From positions 173,327-237,326 of the forward strand of contig NZ_RXMA01000007.1 of NCBI RefSeq assembly GCF_003966125.1: 64,000 nucleotides of DNA. The letters run 5' to 3'. The position numbers and the translations under genes were made by a program. Position 1 is the stretch's first letter. Each line of letters starts with the position of its first letter. This DNA is from Azospirillum griseum (GTDB lineage Bacteria > Pseudomonadota > Alphaproteobacteria > Azospirillales > Azospirillaceae). Positions 8,726-16,827 of the stretch are shown piece after piece. The notes under the pieces were generated by a model. That model was not told the origin of the DNA. It saw only the letters and a list, made by a program, of their open reading frames with translations, and ran no database searches.

Positions 8726-9757
8726 TCACGCTGTCTGGCGGTGGCGGGCGGCGGCCAGTTTTTCGGCGTATTCAATGGCTTCGATCAGGCTCAGCTCGTT
8801 GGCGATGCCCTTGCCCGCGATGTCGAAGGCGGTCCCGTGATCGACCGAGGTGCGGATGATCGGCAGGCCGAGCGTGATGTTGACTCCGCTCAGCGCGTCC
8901 CACGTGCCGGTGTCGGGGTTGACGTGGAAACCCAGCAGCTTCACCGGGATGTGGCCCTGGTCGTGGTACATGGCGACCACGGCGTCGAACTGTCCGGCGC
9001 GCAGCTTGACGAACACGGTGTCGCCCGGGACCGGGCCGACCACGTCCAGCCCGTCGGCGACGCAACGCTCGATCACCGGGGCGGTGATGTCGATGTCCTG
9101 CCGCCCGAACAGCCCCCCTTCGCCCGCGTGGGGGTTGAGCGCGGCCACCGCGATGCGGCGGCGGTCCAGCCCCAGCCCGGCCAGCGTCTCGTCGGTGCGG
9201 TCGATGACGTAGCGCAGACGCTCCGGCGTCAGCTTCTTCGGCACGTCGTGCAGGGCGATGTGGGTGGTGACGTGGCTGACCCGCATGTTGCCGTGGGCCA
9301 GCATCATCACCGACCCGCGCGCGCCGGTCAGTTCCGCCAGCAGATCGGTGTGACCGGCGTAGTGATAGCCCGCCTTGTTCATCGCCTCCTTGTTCAGCGG
9401 GGCCGTGACCAGCCCCTGGATGCGCCCGGCTTCGGCCAGCCGCACCGCGCGTTCCACCGCCAGATAGGCAAAGCGCCCGCCATCGACCGACAGCACGCCG
9501 GGGTGGATCGGCTCGCCCTCCGGCCCGGCCTGCAGGCAGGCCAGAGCGGGCCAGTCCTGATCCGCCGTCACCTCGGGAAAGGCCAGATCGCTGCCCAGCG
9601 CGTCGCGCGCGGCGAGCAGCGCCGGGTTGCTGCCGATCACCAGCAGGCGCAGCGAGCCATCGGCCAACCGGTCTTTCAGCCGGGCGCAGGCCTTGACGAT
9701 GATTTCAGGGCCGACGCCCGCCGGATCACCCATGGTGATGGCCAGATGGGGGGTCAT
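8726..9757 (-). CDS. pdxA2: 4-phospho-D-threonate/erythronate 3-dehydrogenase-like (PdxA2) protein
   Basis: 343-residue member of the PdxA family. Family motifs: start MTPHLAITMGDPAGVGPEI, metal-binding His in HYAGHTDLLAELTG, and MYHDQGHIPVKLLGF near residue 265. In catabolic operons paired with a DUF1537-type kinase, PdxA2 enzymes oxidatively decarboxylate 4-phospho-D-threonate or 4-phospho-D-erythronate to dihydroxyacetone phosphate. The kinase gene directly upstream makes that role likelier than pyridoxine synthesis. The gap to the kinase is 85 bp and contains a 13-bp tandem repeat. Confidence 0.85.
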   Translation of the reverse strand: MTPHLAITMGDPAGVGPEIIVKACARLKDRLADGSLRLLVIGSNPALLAARDALGSDLAFPEVTADQDWPALACLQAGPEGEPIHPGVLSVDGGRFAYLAVERAVRLAEAGRIQGLVTAPLNKEAMNKAGYHYAGHTDLLAELTGARGSVMMLAHGNMRVSHVTTHIALHDVPKKLTPERLRYVIDRTDETLAGLGLDRRRIAVAALNPHAGEGGLFGRQDIDITAPVIERCVADGLDVVGPVPGDTVFVKLRAGQFDAVVAMYHDQGHIPVKLLGFHVNPDTGTWDALSGVNITLGLPIIRTSVDHGTAFDIAGKGIANELSLIEAIEYAEKLAAARHRQTA

Positions 9758-9815
9758 GCGCGCGTTCTCCTCAAAACCGCCCGGAAGGGTCCGGGCCTGT
9801 GGGTCAAATCCATGA

Positions 9816-9841
9816 GTCGCACCAACGGGTCGCACCAACGG
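9816..9841. repeat. 13-bp tandem direct repeat
   Basis: Two perfect adjacent copies of GTCGCACCAACGG (9816-9828 and 9829-9841) followed by a partial third copy. They lie just downstream of the kinase stop codon, in the short gap before pdxA2. Probably replication slippage; no function is evident. Confidence 0.7.
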
Positions 9842-9842
9842 G

Positions 9843-10967
9843 TCACACGGGCGCGGACGGGTCGGCGTCCAGCAATCGGCGCAACAGGCCAGGGTCGCCG
9901 AAGGCCCCCGACTTGGACAGCACCCGCACCCCGTCCCAACGCCCGCCGCGCAGGGTCGAGGTGGGCGCGCCCGGCAACAGCGCCCCGTCCAGAGCCAGAT
10001 GATCGGCCCCCAACGCCCGGCACAGCCCGCGCAGGGTCTCCCCGCCCGCCACCAGCAGCGTGCCCGGCGGCGGCAGGCTTCGGGCCAAGGCCCCCAACTC
10101 CTGGTCGATGCGCGCGGCGGCCACGTCGCGGGCCAGCCCGGCGGGCAGATCCAGCCGGACCAGGGCCGCGCCCGAACCGTCCATCCGCGCCCGCACCGCT
10201 GCGGCGGACTCCGCCCCACCGTCCGGGACCGTCACCACCGCCGCGCCGCAGGCGGCGAGCTGCCGCCGCGTCACCGGATGGTCGGTGCCGAACAGGCCGA
10301 GCCAGGGGCGCGGCAACACCGGTGGCGCAACGGGGGTGGAGTCCCCCCGCAACGCGCCCGCCAACGCCAGCGCCAAGCCACCGCTGCCGCACCACAGCAC
10401 CCGGCCCGTCAGGGCCAGACCGGCGGCGGCGAGGACCGCCAGATCCGCGTCACTCTCCGCATCCCACAGGCTGACGCCGGGCGGAACCGGGTCGCCGGGG
10501 CGGCACAACCGCACCGTCTCGCCCAACGCCGCCAGATCCGCCGCCAGATCCGCCCGCGTGGCTTCCCACCCGTCGCCCACCCGCAGCCGTTGGCGACCAT
10601 CGCGCGTCACCCGCCCCTGAAAGGGAAAGGCCGGGGCGATGATGCAATGGTCGGGGCGGTCCACCGCCATCCAGGCGGCGATCTCCGCCGCGCCATGGCC
10701 GCGCAGCAGGCTGTCCAGCTTGGCAAAGCGCAGGGCCGCCGGATCGGCGGGCAAGGCCGCCGCCAGATCCGCCACCACCCGCCCCGCCGCGTCCGCGCCG
10801 CCCACGATCTCCCGCGTGCCGCTGTCAAGCGCCAGCGATTGGCCGGGCCGGGCGTCCACCGGAACGCCGGTCCAGCGCACCGCGATGGGCGTGGCGGCGG
10901 AGGCAAAAGCCACCGCGCTGTCCAGCGCGCCGGTCAGATCATCGGCGATCAGATGCAGCGGCGGCAT
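9843..10967 (-). CDS. Four-carbon acid-sugar kinase family protein (DUF1537; DtnK/OtnK-like)
   Basis: 374-residue kinase. It opens with LHLIADDLTGALDSAVAFA, the conserved N-terminal Asp-Asp-Leu-Thr-Gly motif of the family, and ends with the nucleotide-binding half including ALVRLDLPAG and LLVAGGETLRGLCRALG. DUF1537 kinases phosphorylate D-threonate, D-erythronate or related acids; with PdxA2 they funnel them to dihydroxyacetone phosphate. It is the promoter-proximal gene of the leftward operon, facing the GntR regulator across about 160 bp. The exact substrate is unproven. The length is somewhat below the usual 400-430. Confidence 0.85.
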   Translation of the reverse strand: MPPLHLIADDLTGALDSAVAFASAATPIAVRWTGVPVDARPGQSLALDSGTREIVGGADAAGRVVADLAAALPADPAALRFAKLDSLLRGHGAAEIAAWMAVDRPDHCIIAPAFPFQGRVTRDGRQRLRVGDGWEATRADLAADLAALGETVRLCRPGDPVPPGVSLWDAESDADLAVLAAAGLALTGRVLWCGSGGLALALAGALRGDSTPVAPPVLPRPWLGLFGTDHPVTRRQLAACGAAVVTVPDGGAESAAAVRARMDGSGAALVRLDLPAGLARDVAAARIDQELGALARSLPPPGTLLVAGGETLRGLCRALGADHLALDGALLPGAPTSTLRGGRWDGVRVLSKSGAFGDPGLLRRLLDADPSAPV

Positions 10968-11018
10968 GGGTTCCGGCTCCGTTGTTCCATCACCGGATCA
11001 TTGAGCCACACAGCGGAT

Positions 11019-11042
11019 AACATGTCAACATGTTGTAATGTT
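11019..11042. promoter_or_regulatory. Candidate GntR operator, overlapping inverted repeats
   Basis: AACATGTCAACATGTT (11019-11034) is a perfect 7+7 bp inverted repeat with a 2-bp spacer. A second repeat, AACAT-N6-ATGTT, overlaps it at 11027-11042. Both lie in the AT-rich divergent region between the kinase and GntR genes, the normal place for a FadR-type repressor site controlling both directions. Binding is inference. Confidence 0.5.
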
Positions 11043-11126
11043 GCTCATGCGGATTTCCGCTTGAAATGCCGCGATCTGTCGGTTTACATCTTTACAAGTC
11101 ACGCAGGTTGGCAAGGAATGCGACGG

Positions 11127-11912
11127 ATGGACGGGCAAGGGCAGAACCGCGACGACGACGGGATGCTGGCCCTGGGCGATGGGCAATCCGGCGACACGGG
11201 CGCGCGCGGACGGCAGACGCCGTTGGTGCAGCGGGTCTATCAGCTTCTGTTGGCCCAGATCAGCGCCGGGGATTACCAACCCGACGAGCGGCTGCCGGGC
11301 GAAAACGATCTCGCCACCCGCTTTGCGGTGTCACGCCCCATCGTGCGCGAGGCGCTGCGCCGCTTGCGGGCGGAGGGGTTGATCTACTCCCGCCAGGGGG
11401 CGGGCAGCTTCGTCCGCGCGGCGGTGGAGGACAGCCGTCCGTTGCTGGGCTACGCCCCGGTCGAAACCATCGCCGACATCCAGCGCTGTTACGAATTCCG
11501 CCTGACCATCGAACCCGACCACGCCTTTCACGCCGCCCGGCGCTGGAACGACGCCGCCCTTGCCAACATCGCGGCGGCTTTGGATCTGATGGGCGACGCC
11601 ACCCGCGCCCAACGCCACCGTGACGACGCCGATTTCGCCTTTCACGTCGCCATCGCCGAGGCGACGAACAACCATTACTACGCGTCGTCGATGCAGGCGC
11701 TGAAGGACCACATCGCCGTCGGCATGAAGTTTCACGGCGTTTCGCTGATGGGGCCAAGCCCAGGGCTGGACGGCGTGTTCGACGAGCATCGCGGCATCTT
11801 CGAGGCCATCCGCGCCCGCGACGGCGACACCGCGCGCGCGCGCATGCGCCGCCACCTGGAAGGCTCCCGCGACCGCGTGTTCGAAGGGCGGACGCTGGAT
11901 CTGTCGCTGTAA
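11127..11912 (+). CDS. GntR-family transcriptional regulator (FadR/FCD type)
   Basis: 261-residue regulator. The N-terminal winged helix covers about residues 30-95, with DERLPGENDLATRFAVSRPIVREALRRLRAEGLIYSRQGAGSFV. The C-terminal FCD helical ligand domain includes the metal-binding pattern FHVAIAEATNN and a later DEHRGIFEAIRARD. ATG 11127 is preferred over ATG 11118 because AAGGA lies nine bases before it. It is divergent from the acid-sugar operon and most likely represses it until the sugar acid or a metabolite binds. Confidence 0.9.
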   Translation: MDGQGQNRDDDGMLALGDGQSGDTGARGRQTPLVQRVYQLLLAQISAGDYQPDERLPGENDLATRFAVSRPIVREALRRLRAEGLIYSRQGAGSFVRAAVEDSRPLLGYAPVETIADIQRCYEFRLTIEPDHAFHAARRWNDAALANIAAALDLMGDATRAQRHRDDADFAFHVAIAEATNNHYYASSMQALKDHIAVGMKFHGVSLMGPSPGLDGVFDEHRGIFEAIRARDGDTARARMRRHLEGSRDRVFEGRTLDLSL

Positions 11913-11933
11913 AGCGGCGGTTCGCCGCCGCCT

Positions 11934-12821
11934 TCACCCGCCCCGCCCGCGCTCTCCTGCGGCCAGGGCGAACAGCCAGTCCCGGAAGGCGGCGAAGCCC
12001 GCCGCCTCGCGCCGTGATGCGCGGTAGACCAGATACCACGCGTAACGCATCGGCACCGCCAGCGGGACGGGAACCGCGAGCCGCCCGGCGGCGATGTCGT
12101 CCATGATGTAAGGCTGCGGGGCGAGCGCCACCCCGACCCCGTCGATGGCCGCCTGTAAGGTCATGGCGTAGCTGCCAAAGGACAAGCCGTTGCTGTCGGG
12201 TGGCTCCACCCCGGCCACGCTCAGCCAATAAGGCCAATCGTCCGGCCAATGGCTGACGTGCAGCAGGGTCGCCGCCCGCAGATCCGCCGGGTGGTGCAGA
12301 TGCTGCGCCAGTGCCGGGGCGCAGACCGGCTGCATGGTCGAGGAAAACAGATGCTCGGCCTCGTGCCCCGGCCAATGGCCATCGCCCAGCAGCACCGCGC
12401 AGGTCCATTCCTCGCTCATCGGTGCGCCACCGCCGCCGGTGGCGATCCGCACCTCGATCTCCGGGTGGGCCATGTGGAAGCGCGACAGGCGCGGAATGAG
12501 CCAACGCACGGCAAAGCTCGCCCCCAGCCCGACGGTCAGCACCGGCCCGGCCCGCATCGCCGTCACCTGATCGACCTTAAGGGCGATGCGGTCAAAGACC
12601 TCAGTCAGGGTGGGGTGCAACGCCCGCCCGCGTTCGGTCAGGTGCAGGGCGTTGGCCCGCCGCTCGAACAGGGCAAAGCCGAATCGTTCCTCCAACAGCT
12701 TGACCATCCGGCTGATCGCCGCTTGCGAGACATGCAGTTCGGCAGCGGCGGCGGTGAAGCTGCCATGGCGGGCCGCCGCTTCGAACGCGCGCAAACCGTT
12801 CAGCGAGGGCAATTTGCGCAT
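11934..12821 (-). CDS. LysR-family regulator, GcvA-like
   Basis: 295-residue LysR regulator. The N-terminal helix-turn-helix lies in GLRAFEAAARHGSFTAAAAELHVSQAAISRMVKLLEERFG (about 9-48), followed by the effector domain. The GcvA-like LPSLNGLRAFEAAARHGSFT start supports ATG 12821 over the longer frame to 12920. It is divergent from the TauE/SafE exporter with 160 bp between, so it probably regulates that gene. Its stop lies 21 bp from the GntR stop (convergent). Confidence 0.88.
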   Translation of the reverse strand: MRKLPSLNGLRAFEAAARHGSFTAAAAELHVSQAAISRMVKLLEERFGFALFERRANALHLTERGRALHPTLTEVFDRIALKVDQVTAMRAGPVLTVGLGASFAVRWLIPRLSRFHMAHPEIEVRIATGGGGAPMSEEWTCAVLLGDGHWPGHEAEHLFSSTMQPVCAPALAQHLHHPADLRAATLLHVSHWPDDWPYWLSVAGVEPPDSNGLSFGSYAMTLQAAIDGVGVALAPQPYIMDDIAAGRLAVPVPLAVPMRYAWYLVYRASRREAAGFAAFRDWLFALAAGERGRGG

Positions 12822-12981
12822 CGGCGCATCCTTGCTTGACCCCAATTTTTCCTGAGGCTGAGCATCGAACAATGCCGTTTGTGGCGCAAGCCCATCCCAT
12901 GCGATGACTGGGGTGGACACGCGGTGATCGACACCGGCTTTCCATCCTTACATCACCATCCTGATCCGTTGAGGGCTGTTC

Positions 12982-13734
12982 ATGCTGACGCTTCCCATGA
13001 TGGCGGGGCTTGGCCTCACCGTGCTTGCCACCTCGTTTTTGTCAGGGCTGTTCGGCATGGCGGGCGGCATGGTGCTGATGGGGCTGCTGTTGATGCTGCT
13101 GCCGGTTCCCGCCGCCATGCTGCTGCACGGCATCACCCAATTCACCTCCAACGGCTGGCGCGCGTGGCTGTGGCGTGACCGGGTCGATTGGCGCATCGTT
13201 GGCCGTTTTTGCGGTGGTGGGGCGGTGGCCGCCGGGTTGTTTGCCCTGTTCGGCGCGGTCCCGGATCGTGGCGTGTCGTTGCTGATCCTGGGTTTGACCC
13301 CTTACTTGGCCCTGGCGGTTCCCCAGCGCTGGGCGCTCGACGCGCAAAAACCGTTGCATGGTTGGTTGGCCGGGCTGTTGTGCATGGGGGTGCAGTTGGT
13401 GGCGGGCATTTCCGGCCCCTTGCTGGATGTGTTTTACGTCCGCTCCGACATGCCTCGGCAAAATGTGGTCGCGACCAAGGCCACCACTCAAGTCTTTGGC
13501 CACGCGGTCAAGGTCGCGTACTTCGCCCCGATGATGGGCGGCGGATCCGGCCAGACGGTGGAGGCGGTGGTCATCCTGCTGTCGATCGTCATGGCCCTGC
13601 TGGGAACCAACCTGTCGCGCTGCGCCCTGGACCGCATGAGCGACGCGCAGTTCCGCCGCTGGAGCCGCTATCTGGTGATGGGGACCGCCAGCGTCTATCT
13701 CAGCCAGGGTGTGTTTTTGCTGGCCTTTCCGTAA
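12982..13734 (+). CDS. Sulfite exporter TauE/SafE family membrane protein
   Basis: 250-residue polytopic protein with about seven or eight hydrophobic segments. The family N-terminal motif is visible as FLSGLFGMAGGMVLMGLLL (about 19-37), and the second repeat as LLCMGVQLVAGISGPLLDVFYVRSD. Members export sulfite, sulfoacetate or other organic anions, or import them. The substrate is not predictable here. The divergent LysR gene is the likely regulator. It ends immediately before the iteron field. Confidence 0.88.
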   Translation: MLTLPMMAGLGLTVLATSFLSGLFGMAGGMVLMGLLLMLLPVPAAMLLHGITQFTSNGWRAWLWRDRVDWRIVGRFCGGGAVAAGLFALFGAVPDRGVSLLILGLTPYLALAVPQRWALDAQKPLHGWLAGLLCMGVQLVAGISGPLLDVFYVRSDMPRQNVVATKATTQVFGHAVKVAYFAPMMGGGSGQTVEAVVILLSIVMALLGTNLSRCALDRMSDAQFRRWSRYLVMGTASVYLSQGVFLLAFP

Positions 13735-13759
13735 CTTAACCTGACGTGCCCGCTTTTAT

Positions 13760-14344
13760 CCTTACCGCTTGGGGGATGAGTCGGGACGTTTGGTCAAAGC
13801 TTGCTGTGCGCCCCCAAGCGGTAAGGGATGGCCATCCGGCATCCTTACCGCTTGGGGGCTTTCTGTGCCTTGCTGACGCTGGAACGGCCCATGCTGCGAC
13901 TCGGAAACGCGTCGGGTTGCGCATCCTTACCGCTTGGGGGCCATTGGTCTGCTTCTGGCCGTGGCAGTGAACGCCCCCAAGCGGTAAGGATGGGGTGGAG
14001 AAGTCACCTTCCCCCGGTGTTGCCCTTACGCGACATCCAAAACCGCCCCCAAGCGGTAAGGAATTGGCTGGATCGGCTGTTCCGAGTCGTGGCGATTCTG
14101 TTTGGCCTGTGCTTTTCCACCCTTTTGGCCCGGCTGTGAACGGTGCAAACCTCACACAGGGATCCGCTCCACCGACTCTGTTCCCTTTCAGTAAGGATTC
14201 GTCGTCGCAAAACCCGAGAGGACTCCACGAGTCGGGGCGAATCTTCCTTACCCCTCGGGGGAACGGTCCTTACCGGCTGGGGGCAGCACCCTCACGCCCC
14301 AGGGCGTAAGGCTTGCGCCGCCAAACGGCCCCCAAGCGGTAAGG
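13760..14344. repeat. Iteron field of a Rep_3-type replication origin (oriV)
   Basis: Ten copies of a 16-bp element, consensus CCTTACCGCTTGGGGG, lie in the gene-free stretch upstream of rep. Seven perfect copies: 13760-13775 (+), 13811-13826 (-), 13843-13858 (+), 13925-13940 (+), 13974-13989 (-), 14046-14061 (-) and 14329-14344 (-). Degenerate copies: 14246-14261 (+, two mismatches), 14268-14283 (+, two mismatches) and 14296-14311 (-, four mismatches). The orientation is mixed and the spacing uneven, unlike the phased direct iterons of classic plasmids. The adjacent Rep_3 gene makes initiator binding the best explanation. No perfect DnaA box was seen. Confidence 0.85.
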
Positions 14345-14372
14345 GTTCGCCCGTGTCATGCGGCAAAACCTT

Positions 14373-14397
14373 TCCTTACTTGTTTTTGAGGTAAGGA
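14373..14397. promoter_or_regulatory. Half-iteron inverted repeat upstream of rep (candidate autorepression operator)
   Basis: TCCTTAC (14373-14379) and GTAAGGA (14391-14397) form a perfect 7-bp inverted repeat around an 11-bp spacer. Both arms equal the CCTTAC half of the iteron. The site lies 40 bp before the rep ATG in an AT-rich stretch. In Rep_3 plasmids (F, pPS10, R6K), Rep dimers repress their own gene by binding such inverted half-iterons, so the same is inferred here. Confidence 0.6.
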
Positions 14398-14436
14398 TTG
14401 ATCTAGCCTCCGACGGTTGCGGGGCAGGAGGTCGCG

Positions 14437-15813
14437 ATGGCGGGAACGGGACGCAGGAAGGCGCGGGGGGCGGAGGACACGCCGCCGACGGGCGCGCTTG
14501 CCGTTTTGGCACCCGGCGATCTGGCGGGCGGTGGTGCCATTCTGGATGGGGGTGGCGACGCCGCCGGTTTGCCGGTTCCGGCCCTGGCGGTTCCCTCCAT
14601 GGCGGTTTTGCCGCCGGACGACACGGGCACGGCGGTCGGCCCCGCCGCCGTTGGCCTGACGGCGCGGGTGGCCAGCGCCACCTTTGAGCGCGATGGCTAC
14701 AAGCATCTGATCAAGGCGGCGGAGGCGGTCTACAGCTACCCGGCCAACGGGACCCGCCTGTCGCTGCCCGCGCAGAAGATGCTGAATTTCATGATCCATC
14801 TGGCGGGCAGCCAGAATTTCGCCAACAAGCTCTACCGGCTGCCCAAGCGGGTGGTGCGCGGCAACCACAAGGGCAACGAGCGGATTTTTGACGCGCTGAA
14901 GGAGATTTTCGACTCCAGCCTCGTCGTCATCGGCCCCTTTCGCGGGCGGCGGTCGCGCGCCGAACTGCGCATCCTCAGCAGCTACGTCCGGCCTGAAGAG
15001 GAGGAGGACAGCGACGCCGCCGACATCCATTTCCAGTTCACCGACGCCTTTCTGGAAATCCAACGCTCCTCCCAGCTCTGGGCCAAGCTGTCGGGTCCGG
15101 CGATGGTCAAAGTCACCAGCACCTACGCGCTGAAGCTCTACGAGATCGGGATGCAGCGCTACCAGATGGATTTCCCGTCGCTGGAACTCGACATCGACAC
15201 GCTGCGCAAGCTGCTGAACGTGCCGGAGGGGGCCTACAAGGATTTCGGCATCCTGCGCACCCGCACCATCGACCGCGCCATCGCCGAAGTCAACCAGCTC
15301 GCCCCCTTCCGCGTGACGATGCCGGACGACAAGATGAAGCGGAAGGGCCGCAAGGTGGAGGCGGTGACGCTCGATTTCCTCGCCAAGGACGAGGAGGAGG
15401 CCGCCGAAACCTATCTGGAGCGCGAACGCCACAGCGCCGGACGCCGCGCCCGCCGCATCGGCAGCGTCGATCAGGTTGCCCCCGCCAGCCCGGTGGACGC
15501 CGGTCTGGCCGATCTCGGCCCGCTGCCCGACGCCGACGACGTCACCGCCCTGTGGGCGGCGGTCCTGCACGCATTGAAGGGCAAGGTTCCCGCCCCGCTG
15601 CTGGCCGAACTGGCCCCGGAACGGGTGGAGGACACCCCCCAGGGCGGCCGCCGGCTGATCCTGTCGGTGCGCAAGGCGGCGGTGGCCGACACCGCGCGCA
15701 TGAACCATTGGCCGACCTTCAAATCGGCCCTGTCGTCGCTGACCAGCGGCCTGATCGAGGACGTCGATTTCACCGTCCCCGCGCGGCGCACGGCCAAGGA
15801 GCGGTCTGAGTAG
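14437..15813 (+). CDS. Plasmid replication initiator protein, Rep_3 superfamily
   Basis: 458-residue initiator. Residues 1-75 are Ala/Gly/Pro-rich and poorly conserved. A first winged-helix region follows (about 88-200, with LPKRVVRGNHKGNERIFDALKEIF). The second winged helix is diagnostic: TSTYALKLYEIGMQRYQ, then LDIDTLRKLLNVPEGAYKDFGILRTRTIDRAIAEVN (about 228-290), the standard Rep_3 layout of RepE/RepA/pi proteins. AGGAGG five bases before ATG 14437 fixes the start. The iterons and the inverted half-iteron directly upstream support its role. It is longer than usual Rep_3 proteins (250-350) because of the N-terminal extension and a C-terminal domain after 330. Confidence 0.9.
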   Translation: MAGTGRRKARGAEDTPPTGALAVLAPGDLAGGGAILDGGGDAAGLPVPALAVPSMAVLPPDDTGTAVGPAAVGLTARVASATFERDGYKHLIKAAEAVYSYPANGTRLSLPAQKMLNFMIHLAGSQNFANKLYRLPKRVVRGNHKGNERIFDALKEIFDSSLVVIGPFRGRRSRAELRILSSYVRPEEEEDSDAADIHFQFTDAFLEIQRSSQLWAKLSGPAMVKVTSTYALKLYEIGMQRYQMDFPSLELDIDTLRKLLNVPEGAYKDFGILRTRTIDRAIAEVNQLAPFRVTMPDDKMKRKGRKVEAVTLDFLAKDEEEAAETYLERERHSAGRRARRIGSVDQVAPASPVDAGLADLGPLPDADDVTALWAAVLHALKGKVPAPLLAELAPERVEDTPQGGRRLILSVRKAAVADTARMNHWPTFKSALSSLTSGLIEDVDFTVPARRTAKERSE

Positions 15814-15971
15814 AAATGGAGCAGAAAGTCAGATCGTAGTAGGCTTTTGCCTTCAAAATCTAGTCGTAGTCGCATAAACGCCGAATATGGCAATGTTACC
15901 AGCGCTTCAGAATTAAAATTTACATAAAATATAATTTATCGCTGCATTTGAAAATTTTAAAGCGATGTGCA

Positions 15972-16493
15972 TCAGTTTCCGACGTGAGTGTTGTGTCTAT
16001 ACAATCTAAATTCCTCGCTGGTCATCTCTCTGTATTTATGAACAATTTTGCCCGCGCTGCTTTGAAATTTGTGGCGATTGAATTTCATGTCGCCCCAGAA
16101 TAGGCATCCTTTTTCATCAAAAGTATAATTATATAGGGTGGAATTACTAACCGTTCTATGCCTGCCGCTGTTTATTATATATTCATCAATGTGATCTAGG
16201 ATGTTTCGCATCACAACTGCATCAGAAATTTCATTTCTAAAAATTTCAAAATATAAACCAAATCGAATCCAGAAATTTGGTACCCTCTTGCTTGAAATAA
16301 GGGCCTGCTGAAGTCTTTTAAGTGCAACTAAGTAAAAATGAGCATCAGCGACATAGTTAAAGAATTTATTTTCATCTTCTAAAAGATTATTTTCTAGTCG
16401 GATCATCTGTAAATTTAATGCCTCGACAGACCTATTAACAAAATACAGAGAATCCTCAAGGACGGAAATTTCATTGACATTCAACGCTATCAT
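15972..16493 (-). CDS. AT-rich hypothetical protein
   Basis: 173-residue protein that I do not recognise. It is rich in Asn, Ile, Phe, Tyr and Lys, and its codons end mostly in A or T, against the strong G/C third-position bias of every neighbour. It has charged helical stretches (LEDSLYFVNRSVEALNLQMIRLEN) and no signal peptide or membrane segment. It is isolated: the flanks 15814-15971 and 16494-16760 are AT-rich and gene-free. Composition points to recent acquisition from a low-GC donor, next to the replication origin. Confidence 0.65.
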   Translation of the reverse strand: MIALNVNEISVLEDSLYFVNRSVEALNLQMIRLENNLLEDENKFFNYVADAHFYLVALKRLQQALISSKRVPNFWIRFGLYFEIFRNEISDAVVMRNILDHIDEYIINSGRHRTVSNSTLYNYTFDEKGCLFWGDMKFNRHKFQSSAGKIVHKYREMTSEEFRLYRHNTHVGN

Positions 16494-16761
16494 CCTACTC
16501 CCCTGTCCATCTCCCAGTTTAAGGGATGTCCTTTCAGCACGATTTTAGATTTTGGACTCATTGACCGTAGAGTACAGGCATCAAGGATGTAACGGTACAT
16601 AAAACCGACTCAAAAATTGGGAGAGTTGGAAAACACGTGTATTTCGACACCCTGCGGGTTCGTCTGCTTGACAGTCCGGAAGCCTCGGAGTCGTGTACGG
16701 AATCCCCTGTCGGAATGATCGGCTATTCGGAAGCTGCCCCCAAAGAGTAAGGATAGGGCGC
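16494..16761. other. Gene-free region with one degenerate iteron
   Basis: No convincing gene. A degenerate iteron CCCCCAAAGAGTAAGG (16737-16752, minus orientation, three mismatches to consensus) lies just before the pspA-side terminator. Small frames on the minus strand here look random. Confidence 0.45.
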
Positions 16762-16787
16762 AAAAAAGGGGGCACCAGCGTGCCCCC
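16762..16787 (-). terminator. Rho-independent terminator of the pspA-like gene
   Basis: On the minus strand GGGGGCAC - GCTG - GTGCCCCC forms a perfect 8-bp stem with a 4-base loop, followed by six T residues (positions 16767-16762). It lies 40 bp past the stop of the PspA-like gene and is oriented for it. Confidence 0.9.
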
Positions 16788-16827
16788 CTTCTTTACCCTC
16801 CTCTGTCGACGCAGGAGACAGGTCCAC

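Noticed and set aside
7487..10474. Long plus-strand open frame of 995 residues
   Set aside because: It lies antisense to four well-defined enzymes; the composition (His/Arg/Gly/Gln) is typical of antisense frames in high-GC genomes.
13760..14344. CRISPR array
   Set aside because: The 16-bp repeats alternate in orientation and are unevenly spaced; no cas gene is present.
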